A stretch of 37,452 nt of DNA, from positions 1 to 37,452 of the forward strand of contig JAAFIV010000044.1 in NCBI GenBank assembly GCA_013298775.1, written 5' to 3'. Of the stretch, positions 16,226 to 23,200 are shown one piece after another (position 1 is the first letter of the stretch; the number at the start of each line of letters is the position of its first letter). The position numbers and the translations under genes were made by a program. The DNA is from Ignavibacteria bacterium (GTDB lineage Bacteria > Bacteroidota > Ignavibacteria > Kapaibacteriales > UBA4661). The notes beneath the pieces were generated by a model that saw only the letters and a list, made by a program, of their open reading frames with translations, did no database searches and was not told the origin of the DNA.

Positions 16226-16503
16226 GGTTGTTCCTGTGATTTGGGGGTGGAAATGGAAATGGGATATTTTTGCCAACGCTCAAGGGTCTTTTCCTCAAGC
16301 AATGCCTGAAGTGCTTCGCGGTGTTTCTGAGGCAAGAGCGTATCGCGGTGTTGCTCCAGCGTAAGGGAAATGGATTGGCGGCTGAACGGGCGTTGTCTGT
16401 TGATGGAGCGAGCCAGATAACAGCCGTATTCGACTTGTGAAATGCCGTAAAGCTCCAAGAGCATTCGCGCATCCAGTCCGGTTTCGAGATTGAGTATCGT
16501 CAT
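16222..16503 (-). CDS. small hypothetical protein
   Basis: A 93-residue protein of unknown function. LLELYGISQVEYGCYLARSI (residues 15-34) followed by RPFSRQSISLTLEQ again has an HTH-like rhythm, similar to the N-terminus of the gene it overlaps by four bases downstream. The two may be related regulators or act as a pair. No catalytic motif, signal or membrane segment is seen. Confidence 0.65.
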   Translation of the reverse strand: MTILNLETGLDARMLLELYGISQVEYGCYLARSINRQRPFSRQSISLTLEQHRDTLLPQKHREALQALLEEKTLERWQKYPISISTPKSQEQP

Positions 16504-16526
16504 GTTGTTTATGAAAGAGTAAGGAA

Positions 16527-16793
16527 TTATGCGGGTTGTTTAGCATTTAAAGTCAGTTCCTCGCTGAACTCAAAACGCTCTCTGCGAGGATTCCAGCAAA
16601 AGACCTGCAATACATCGGAGCTGTTGAAGAACGTAGCAGTAATGCCGTGTTCATTCTCTGTGATGTGTGGCGAGATTTGCGAGGGGAAAAGCAGTAAAAC
16701 ACTTTGCTTGGCGTAATGCTGCGCAAGCCGCTTCCATGCTGCCCATGCGAGTTCTTGGTAGTCATCGGTCGTGTCGTCGGTGAGGTATGGCAT
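16527..16793 (-). CDS. small hypothetical protein
   Basis: An 88-residue protein starting MPYLTDDTTDDYQELAWAAW. I choose the ATG at 16793 because GGAG sits six bases before it; the longer start at 16847 would place the leader inside the iteron region. Function unknown; a C-terminal stretch VFCWNPRRERFEFSEEL looks like a beta sheet. It is the first gene after the candidate origin. Confidence 0.65.
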   Translation of the reverse strand: MPYLTDDTTDDYQELAWAAWKRLAQHYAKQSVLLLFPSQISPHITENEHGITATFFNSSDVLQVFCWNPRRERFEFSEELTLNAKQPA

Positions 16794-16840
16794 TTTATTC
16801 TCCGAATTTTTGATGTGTTTTGTGATGCTTTTTTTAGTCA

Positions 16841-17103
16841 TATTCATTTGTCCGTTTGTCCGTAACTAAGTTAAGTCAATATAAAACAGAGAGCTAAGTA
16901 CGGACAAAACGGCGGACAAATGACGGACAAACAAGCAAAAAGTGTGCTTTACTTTGTCCGCCCAATCACTTACAAAAGCTCTTGGGCGGACAAACTTTTA
17001 CTGTACGGACAGACTACGGGCAAACATTTTTTAGCGATTTGTCCGTCATAAATCACTGCAAATCAACGACTTGAAAATTTTCGGACAAACGGACAAATGA
17101 ATA
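16841..17103. other. iteron region with 22-bp inverted ends: candidate replication origin
   Basis: The octamer CGGACAAA (or TTTGTCCG) occurs ten times exactly: starts at 16847, 16855, 16901, 16913, 16924, 16953, 16987, 17038, 17082 and 17090. Two close variants lie at 17006 and 17017. Both ends carry a tandem pair, making a perfect 22-bp inverted repeat (16841-16862 with 17082-17103). The region is AT-rich between repeats and lies directly after the primase-helicase gene, as origins do in PICI satellites and many small replicons. No open frame crosses it. Confidence 0.75.
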
Positions 17104-17109
17104 CTACTC

Positions 17110-19701
17110 CTATTCCGATGACCCTTGTTGTGTGAATTTGAAGTAATCATCCTTGCCATCGTTTTTGTTGGTTTTGCGCCACTTCTCAAATTTCAATTCC
17201 GAGAATTGAGCGTATGTTTTCAACCAGCTTGTAAACGTGTTTTGCTTAATGCCGTCTTTTCTGTCCTTTTCGGGGTTGTAGTCGGGATGTTCCTCAAGAA
17301 ACCGTGTATATTTCTCTTTCGTCAGCAGTTCTTGATTGCGCGGCAATTCATCAGCAAATTCAACAAACTCCCCCGCCGTCTGGTGAATGAGTTTGCGCCG
17401 ATTCAAATTCTTGTGTTCATAGCGCACCAAACCTTGTTGCAAGTAGAACTGAGTACACATCATCATAAACCAGTAAAACCGATTCCACTCTGTGGCATCC
17501 CATTCAGTAAAGAAGGCTCGTCCAAAATCATCGGCGGGGCTAAATTCACTGGAGTAATAATCGGCAAACTCAATTTCAAACTTTCGTGCCTTGTGCGAAC
17601 CCGATTCACCGCGCAACGTGTAGTTCGTCGTAATCACGATTTTTGGCGTATCTTCAACAGAGAGATACACCGCATCCTTGTTTTTGCGCTCTACTTTCAG
17701 TCCGTTGGTCAGAATAGAAAACAGCGATTCAAACGAGAAATGCGCCGTTACGTCATCCAACAGTAAAATTTGTGTGTCCAGTTTCACGCCTTGAAAAGCA
17801 AATGCCGCATCGGTCTTGAATTGTTTCCCGCTTTCGGTTACAACGCTGCGTATTTTTTGAATTGCTTTCATCGTCAAGCCCTTGCCTGTCTGCCCTTCCG
17901 CCGCGTCGGAAATCTTTTCCTCGCAGAATACAATCGCTTTCGGTGTTCTGGATTCCTTGAAGCCGTGCAGCAAGTAGCCTATCGCGCTCCACAAGGCTTC
18001 ACGGCGTTGTGTGTCCGTTTGGCGTTGCTTGTCGTCGTGCATGGGCGAACAAACATTGGTAATGAACTGTGCAAAATCGCCCTGCGCTTCGGCAAGCCAG
18101 TTTGTATGCGGGTTGTCGGCAAGGTCGAATGGATTTCGATGCTTTTCCCAAATTTCGCCGTTTAATTCTGTGTACGGTTTTTGCGTTAATGCGTCGGCAG
18201 AAACTTCGACAAAACAATTACCGAAAAAGAAGTACGATGCAACACGTGTATCGCGCTTCAAATCAAGTTTTTTAGCGGGGAGCAACTTGTACTGCGATTC
18301 GGTGAAAATGGTCTTGCTGTTGCGAAAGAACGTATTCAGCACCAAATCACGTTTTTGCTCAGGTGCAATCGTTTCAGGCAAATTCAGGATGACGCGCTGC
18401 ATGAAGTCCGTGATATGCTCCGCACTTTTTTCACAGACCAAATTCTCTTGAACATGAATCAAGACCGATGATAATTCCTCAATGTAGGTCTTTGCGTAGC
18501 CGTGTTTGGAGAGGAAATCAAAGACTTTTTTGCGGTCGAAATGTGTGGTAGAACTTACGCCGCCTCGCTGCGCATCACCTTTTTGCATTTCATACCAAAA
18601 AATATCGTCTTCGGTAAACAGAATATCGTTTTTCTCTTGCTCCGAAGCGGGTTTTGCGGTATTTTCGTGTGGGTTAGAAAATTCTTTGGCTTCGCTCTTT
18701 TCTTCGGGGGCGGGGCTTTTTTTATGCCCTGTCCCGTTCACGTGCTGTCCGTTTTTGCTTTCTGCGTATTCGCGCTGCTTTTGTGCCTCGCGCTCAAGAT
18801 GTATCGGGTGTTGCTTGCCATATTCCAAAAATTCTTCAAACTCTTTTTCCGCAAACTCTGGTGCGTCGGAGGAATCCCGCACAATCGGGAGCAATTCAGC
18901 CCGCACCTCGCTTTCTGTCAAGCCGTCCTGTTGAATGTAGCCGCCGACAAGACAAATGTGCTTGCGCCGCGTGTCGTGGCGTGTGCCTTTGGGTGCGTGG
19001 CGAAGTGCATTTTTTGCCTCTCCAAAGACTTTTAACGCGATTTTGCGCTTGTGGCTGTGATTTGTACTGCCGTTTGTAGGGAAAGCGTTTGTAGGGGCTT
19101 CTACGGACTTTTTCGGCGTGGCAAATTTCCGTCCTTCCTCCACAGAGAATGCTTTTGCCTCTTCGCTTTGATACAAACCTGCATCGCATGAAACGAAGCA
19201 TAAACGGCTTACGTCGCTGCCCGACATATCCAGACGTAGCCCCATGCGGCGGTAATACTCGGCAAAAAAGGGAAACATAGCTTTATGCTCTTCTGCCGTT
19301 GTTACGCCTTCAACGCGCACAAATACTTTCAAACCTTTGCCGCTTGGAGAGAAGAAACACGCTGCCGTGTAGGGGTCTTGCTGCAATCGAACCTTTGCGT
19401 CGGGCAGATGGGGAACATCGTCAAAATCCAAGACGGCAAAGCCGCTATGCGCTTCCAGATGCGAGGTACTGCGCGAGTTACGGAACGTTCCTGCGGGCGA
19501 AAAGGCAGGAAGAAGTTTCTTTTGCGTGTCGTATTCTTTCTGCGGTAAAGCGCGTAGAGGCTCAACAACGGTGCGGTAGTTGCCGTTGCGAATAGCCTCA
19601 AGTATGGCGCAGAGCGTGGTAGGGCGTGGGCGCGTGTCGGATGCACAACTGAACATCGAAACGTTTACATCAAAAACGCTAGGTTTTACGCGGGTACTCA
19701 T
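17110..19701 (-). CDS. primase-helicase (BT4734-like primase + SF3-type helicase)
   Basis: An 863-residue replication protein. Residues 20-190 form a BT4734/VirE-N-like primase domain: LDFDD with Asp92 and Asp94 as likely metal ligands, and SPSGKGLKVFVRV (118-130). Residues 235-295 resemble a primase C-terminal helical domain, and 300-360 are a charged linker. The helicase part has Walker A EGQTGKGLT (602-610), Walker B QILLLDDV (644-651) and the sensor KIVITTNYTLRG (687-698), as in D5-like superfamily 3 helicases. It should prime and unwind the element's own DNA after excision. It overlaps the small gene before it by four bases (ATGA), and the iteron region follows its stop. Confidence 0.9.
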   Translation of the reverse strand: MSTRVKPSVFDVNVSMFSCASDTRPRPTTLCAILEAIRNGNYRTVVEPLRALPQKEYDTQKKLLPAFSPAGTFRNSRSTSHLEAHSGFAVLDFDDVPHLPDAKVRLQQDPYTAACFFSPSGKGLKVFVRVEGVTTAEEHKAMFPFFAEYYRRMGLRLDMSGSDVSRLCFVSCDAGLYQSEEAKAFSVEEGRKFATPKKSVEAPTNAFPTNGSTNHSHKRKIALKVFGEAKNALRHAPKGTRHDTRRKHICLVGGYIQQDGLTESEVRAELLPIVRDSSDAPEFAEKEFEEFLEYGKQHPIHLEREAQKQREYAESKNGQHVNGTGHKKSPAPEEKSEAKEFSNPHENTAKPASEQEKNDILFTEDDIFWYEMQKGDAQRGGVSSTTHFDRKKVFDFLSKHGYAKTYIEELSSVLIHVQENLVCEKSAEHITDFMQRVILNLPETIAPEQKRDLVLNTFFRNSKTIFTESQYKLLPAKKLDLKRDTRVASYFFFGNCFVEVSADALTQKPYTELNGEIWEKHRNPFDLADNPHTNWLAEAQGDFAQFITNVCSPMHDDKQRQTDTQRREALWSAIGYLLHGFKESRTPKAIVFCEEKISDAAEGQTGKGLTMKAIQKIRSVVTESGKQFKTDAAFAFQGVKLDTQILLLDDVTAHFSFESLFSILTNGLKVERKNKDAVYLSVEDTPKIVITTNYTLRGESGSHKARKFEIEFADYYSSEFSPADDFGRAFFTEWDATEWNRFYWFMMMCTQFYLQQGLVRYEHKNLNRRKLIHQTAGEFVEFADELPRNQELLTKEKYTRFLEEHPDYNPEKDRKDGIKQNTFTSWLKTYAQFSELKFEKWRKTNKNDGKDDYFKFTQQGSSE

Positions 19702-19994
19702 GCTTCACCGCCTTCCCTGTCCAATTTGTCCTGTGTTTCTCGGTAATCAAGGTAAGCAGTCATCAAGAACGTCTTGAGATTTTTAGGATAGGGCGAATCG
19801 TCTGGGCAATTTCCGAGATACTCCAAGACCGCATCAATGCAGAAATACAGCGTATTGCGTTTCATGCTTGCAATGTCTTCGAGCGGAAAATCTTCCCAAA
19901 AAGGATGACGAATGCGGGGTGCGGGAGTGTATGCCTGTGTAGGCTGTTCGAGAGCGGGATGCGCCGTGTAGGGCGCATGAATAGTGGGGTTCAT
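19698..19994 (-). CDS. small protein coupled to the primase-helicase
   Basis: A 98-residue protein of unknown function with a Pro/Thr-rich N-terminus and a helical C-terminal half (LYFCIDAVLEYLGN, then LKTFLMTAYLDYRE). GAGG lies nine bases before the ATG at 19994. Its stop overlaps the primase-helicase start (ATGA), so it is probably an accessory replication protein or a translational coupler. The structured leader just upstream probably governs both. Confidence 0.7.
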   Translation of the reverse strand: MNPTIHAPYTAHPALEQPTQAYTPAPRIRHPFWEDFPLEDIASMKRNTLYFCIDAVLEYLGNCPDDSPYPKNLKTFLMTAYLDYRETQDKLDREGGEA

Positions 19995-20019
19995 AAAACA
20001 CCTCAGAATTTTTGGATAT

Positions 20020-20111
20020 AAAAAAAGCCGTAGTCTGTATCCCAGCCTTCTGAGAGGGCTGCTCGCGTCCTTGCGGATAGCGACGTTACTACGGCTAATA
20101 GTCTTATTAGC
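20020..20111 (-). ncRNA. structured leader or small RNA ending in a terminator, before the replication operon
   Basis: On the minus strand AGCCGTAGT (20096-20088) pairs with ACTACGGCT (20034-20026), nine base pairs, followed by a run of T. This stem encloses two hairpins: TCGC-TA-TCC with a GCAA tetraloop (20083-20063), and CAGCC/GGCTG (20061-20043), a three-way junction. Just upstream, GCTAATA/TATTAGC (20111-20094) shares three bases with the terminal stem. The terminator ends about 25 bases before the ATG of the replication operon. It fits an attenuator or a copy-control RNA; I know no family it matches. Confidence 0.65.
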
Positions 20112-20131
20112 TTATGGGGTATGTACACACG

Positions 20132-20155
20132 AAAACCGCATGACGCTGCGGTTTT
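20132..20155. terminator. hairpin in the replication-operon leader
   Basis: AAAACCGCA (20132-20140) pairs with TGCGGTTTT (20147-20155) around a six-base loop, with A/T runs on both sides, so it can act as a terminator on either strand. It ends the short gap after the HTH gene or forms the first part of the structured leader. Confidence 0.6.
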
Positions 20156-20320
20156 TGTGCGCTCAGAATTTTTGGATAACGCAAAAGTACCATTTTGCGC
20201 GGGTGTGCGCAAGAATAATGCACTGGTGAGCATAAAAAATTTTGGTAGAAATGGGCAAAAGAAACCCTGCACGGAGCGTGAATGCTCGTGTGAGTGGGGT
20301 TTTGTTGGTTTGGGGTTTGC

Positions 20321-20638
20321 TTATTGTGCGGCGGCTTTACGTCGGTTGCCGTGCGGCTTTTGGTTGGAGAGTGCTTTTTCTACTTCGCTGCGTTTGAAGA
20401 GTGTACGCCGTCCAAGTTTATGAAAGGGTACACGCCCTTCGCTCATGTATTTGGTCAAACCTTGCAAGGATATACGCAGCATTTTTGCTGTTTCTTCGCG
20501 GGTAAGGTAGTCTTCGTCGGGTGTGGCTGGTAGTGGGCGGTCAGGGACGGTATTGCGTACTGCATTGTTCACAATATCCGTCATCATGCTCTGAAACTCT
20601 TCCAGAGGCATAGCGATAACAACGCTTGCTTGTGTCAT
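20321..20638 (-). CDS. excisionase/AlpA-like helix-turn-helix protein
   Basis: A 105-residue protein. Residues 44-91 form a MerR-like winged HTH of the HTH_17 type: YLTREETAKMLRISLQGLTK, then GRVPFHKLGRRTLFKRSEVE, the usual pattern of Bacteroidota excisionases and AlpA-like activators. The basic tail (GNRRKAAA) should touch DNA. Such proteins direct excision with the integrase or switch on the replication module. Its upstream region has four helically spaced GTTAGG repeats, possible binding sites. I chose the ATG at 20638 over the longer frame to 20692. Confidence 0.85.
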   Translation of the reverse strand: MTQASVVIAMPLEEFQSMMTDIVNNAVRNTVPDRPLPATPDEDYLTREETAKMLRISLQGLTKYMSEGRVPFHKLGRRTLFKRSEVEKALSNQKPHGNRRKAAAQ

Positions 20639-20730
20639 AGTGCATCCAATTATGCTTGTGAAAAAATTGTTTGTTTGTGTTACTGGATGCAAAAATGCGA
20701 AAGAAGGAATGTTAATGCACGGAATTTGAA

Positions 20731-20781
20731 GTTAGGTCGGAGTTAGGTTATTGTTAGGCAAAGTTAGGTGTGAAACTAACA
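20731..20781. repeat. four GTTAGG(T/C) direct repeats at helical spacing
   Basis: GTTAGGT, GTTAGGT, GTTAGGC and GTTAGGT start at 20731, 20742, 20753 and 20763 (steps of 11, 11 and 10 bp), followed by an inverted CTAAC. They lie upstream of the HTH gene and past the stop of the 462-aa gene. Repeats once per helical turn on one DNA face suggest a multi-site operator or excisionase sites. Confidence 0.6.
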
Positions 20782-20782
20782 A

Positions 20783-22171
20783 TCATTTTTTGTAAGGTTC
20801 TATGCGCTCTTGAAGCGTTTTGATTATTTGCTGCACTTGCTCTGCGTTGCTCTCATGTACTCGTTCCGCAATGTATTGAACTGCGTTTAATACTTTCTCC
20901 GAAGGGGCTACTTTCTTCTTTACGACACGTCCACGTGTTGTGCAAAAAGAACCAACGTTGCCTTCACCATTTTCCCATTGTACACCATTGACACTTTGCT
21001 GGTCAGTAGCCTTTTTGTCAATAATTTCAGCTTCCTTTACGGCTGCAATGATGAATGCGTAATCTTCGATAGTAGTTGCAATCTTTGGTACATCAAGCTC
21101 TGGTATTCTAATCTCAGGTGGATTATCAACGGTAAAATACTTTTGCCCGTCTTTTAACTGAGTCAGGAGCTGTGTCAAGAAATAATATAAATAATCATCT
21201 AAGTGTATGACATAAGATTCCGTGAGGGATAGACATAGTACCATATTCAAGCATTCTACTAGAAACTCTTTTTGTCCAAAGCCATGTCCAATATCAAGGA
21301 GTGCAAGTTTTATTATTGGGATAACTGGACGTAAATTCTTCTGGAGTTCATCAAACAAACCTGGCGAAATATCTACTAATTGCCATCTATCTTGATACAC
21401 ATAGACTATAAAGAACCAAAATCTTACTTTGTCTATTGCTTGCGTAGAAGTAGGTAACAAGATTTGTACTTTATTTATCGCTTCCGCAGGAGCTAAAGAT
21501 TTTATGTCAGTATAAACCAGTATTTCATCTACATACTCGTCTCGTTTGCTATCAGAGTTTGCTTGAGTAAATCTACGAAGGTCTTCTACTCTGATTTTTG
21601 TTTGAAACTTGAAGCTATTTTGATTACTAGGCACAGCAGTTTTTATTTGTGGTTGTTTTTCAATATTTTCCGCAACTGTTGTCGTCAATTTCGACAAAAG
21701 CCCACCGACAACATTTGTTAGTTTATCCTGAACTTTGCCCATGCTCATCTCATTTACATTCAACAACAACGTGGTTACAAAGCCTTGCTTATTAGCCAGC
21801 CCTCTAATACCTGAAACAGTAGCTTCGATGTCTTCAATAACATCGGATATATCTGCCATAAAGTAATTATCGCAATGTTCTATATTCATTACCTCTGAAA
21901 GCAGATATTTTCTGAAAAACCAGTATTGTAGTCTTGTAACAGGCGGTACGAGGTCGTAATCAATTGGTCTGACTTTTTTTAACCAATCAATCATCGCTGG
22001 CAAAGACAATGATTCGCTAGGGTGGTCATACCTATCATAAATCTCCCAAGCTACGCTGTCTTTATCCTTTGCATACCAAAAATTGTCAAGGTCAGAATAT
22101 GTCAGTCGAATAAGCCTATCTGCCTTCGGCGGCGATTGAATTTCTTGAGAGTTTTCTTGCATAGTCTTCAT
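20783..22171 (-). CDS. hypothetical protein, 462 residues
   Basis: I do not recognise this protein. It is soluble by eye, with many helices, and has no signal peptide. Residues 140-160 (NVNEMSMGKVQDKLTNVVGG) contain a short, weakly amphipathic stretch, and the C-terminal 60 residues are basic then helical. By eye it is clearly AT-richer than the primase and small genes around it. It sits alone between the HTH gene and the HicB-like pair, with its own terminator-bounded space upstream, as accessory (possibly defence or fitness) cargo often does. No nuclease, ATPase or transferase motif is visible. Confidence 0.7.
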   Translation of the reverse strand: MKTMQENSQEIQSPPKADRLIRLTYSDLDNFWYAKDKDSVAWEIYDRYDHPSESLSLPAMIDWLKKVRPIDYDLVPPVTRLQYWFFRKYLLSEVMNIEHCDNYFMADISDVIEDIEATVSGIRGLANKQGFVTTLLLNVNEMSMGKVQDKLTNVVGGLLSKLTTTVAENIEKQPQIKTAVPSNQNSFKFQTKIRVEDLRRFTQANSDSKRDEYVDEILVYTDIKSLAPAEAINKVQILLPTSTQAIDKVRFWFFIVYVYQDRWQLVDISPGLFDELQKNLRPVIPIIKLALLDIGHGFGQKEFLVECLNMVLCLSLTESYVIHLDDYLYYFLTQLLTQLKDGQKYFTVDNPPEIRIPELDVPKIATTIEDYAFIIAAVKEAEIIDKKATDQQSVNGVQWENGEGNVGSFCTTRGRVVKKKVAPSEKVLNAVQYIAERVHESNAEQVQQIIKTLQERIEPYKK

Positions 22172-22265
22172 TGAAGTTTGATAATCGTGATATTTTACAA
22201 ATCTGTTAAATTACTCACTTTCCGAAGCCGATAAAATCTACCTTCTTTGCAAACGTATCGAAAAA

Positions 22266-22304
22266 TCACAAAAAAATCACCATATCGGTAAAACATGGTG
22301 ATTT
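22266..22304 (-). terminator. terminator of the HicB-like operon
   Basis: AAATCACCAT (22274-22283) pairs with ATGGTGATTT (22295-22304), and the minus strand continues into a T-run. It lies about 110 bases past the HicB-like stop and about 100 bases before the start of the 462-aa gene, separating the two units. Confidence 0.8.
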
Positions 22305-22413
22305 GGTGTACATATCGTCTGCAAAGGCTGTTTTTATGCGGGTTGTAGCGGAATGTAAAAACAGTATTGTTGATGTGTTCTGGTTTCGTAGTACGCTTGT
22401 CGGAATACTCGTG

Positions 22414-22791
22414 CTAGTCTTTGTCATCATTCTTATACGAGTTGAAGTATGCTTCTACGCGCTCAGGCGGGATGTCGGATAAAAACTCATTGATTGCAGC
22501 ATCCAGTATTTCCTTCGCACGTTTGGTTGTGAGTTGGGGTTTTGCTCCCAACTTGGGGTCAAGGGGCATTTCCTCAACAAAAAGATTTATGAGAGAGCCT
22601 CCATGCTCAAATCTACTCCTAAACTGCTTTCTACCGTAGTATTCTATGTAAGCTGTGATTGCAGAGCGCGTATTCTCCAAAGCCTCTTGATACGTGCTTC
22701 CCTGCCCGACAATAGCATCACTCTCGAATCCAAACGGATAGCCTACAAAGCCGTCTTTACGTTGTTCGATAATGATTTTGACAGATTTCAT
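22414..22791 (-). CDS. HicB-family antitoxin-like protein
   Basis: A 125-residue protein. Residues 1-50 (VKIIIEQRKDGFVGYPFGFE, then GQGSTYQEALENTRSAITAY) form the partial RNase-H-like fold of HicB/UPF0150 antitoxins. The usual C-terminal DNA-binding part is not evident; the end (LDAAINEFLSDIPPERVEAY) is helical. No HicA toxin gene is beside it. The upstream gene (22812-23102) is only 20 bases away and may be its partner. Confidence 0.8.
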   Translation of the reverse strand: MKSVKIIIEQRKDGFVGYPFGFESDAIVGQGSTYQEALENTRSAITAYIEYYGRKQFRSRFEHGGSLINLFVEEMPLDPKLGAKPQLTTKRAKEILDAAINEFLSDIPPERVEAYFNSYKNDDKD

Positions 22792-22811
22792 TGCTTGTGG
22801 AATATGAGTAT

Positions 22812-23102
22812 TTATGCGGGTTGTAGCTCAGGGCTTTCAGGCATGATAGAGAGCATAATATCAAACTCAACGAGTATATCCGCCGCCAAACCCGCAGCAT
22901 AGCGCGAAAGTTGTATTTCCCGCTCTTCCGACATTGGAGCAAGAACGGTTATCCAAATGTGTTCCTTATCTTCAGGATTGCGCTCTAAGCCCAAAAATTC
23001 AATCTCTGGAAAGCGCGTCTTTACTTGCTCAAAAAGGTTTTTGATACACTCTTGCTGCTTGGGTGCAAGGTCGAAAGAAGAGCTTATGTCGTTGATGGTC
23101 AT
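22812..23102 (-). CDS. small protein paired with the HicB-like gene
   Basis: A 96-residue protein of unknown family. IEFLGLERNPEDKEHIWITV (residues 34-53) gives a strand pair and the following SEEREIQLSRYAAGLAADIL a helix. That resembles a degenerate nucleotidyltransferase-like fold without its catalytic residues. It is co-transcribed with the HicB-like gene and could be its toxin or stabiliser. The ATG at 23102 is preferred to the longer frame (to 23138). Confidence 0.65.
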   Translation of the reverse strand: MTINDISSSFDLAPKQQECIKNLFEQVKTRFPEIEFLGLERNPEDKEHIWITVLAPMSEEREIQLSRYAAGLAADILVEFDIMLSIMPESPELQPA

Positions 23103-23200
23103 ACAGAGATGATGAAAGTTGTGGAGAAGCGCGTACAATCAAGATACAATCGCTTGAAACAACCATGAAAACTTACCAAAAGCCACAGAAAGAAACAAAT

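Noticed and set aside
16841-17103. CRISPR array
   Set aside because: Repeats are only 8 bp, on both strands and at irregular spacing, with no cas genes.
20026-20096. Hammerhead ribozyme for the three-way junction
   Set aside because: The invariant CUGAUGA and GAAA core sequences are missing; an attenuator fits better.
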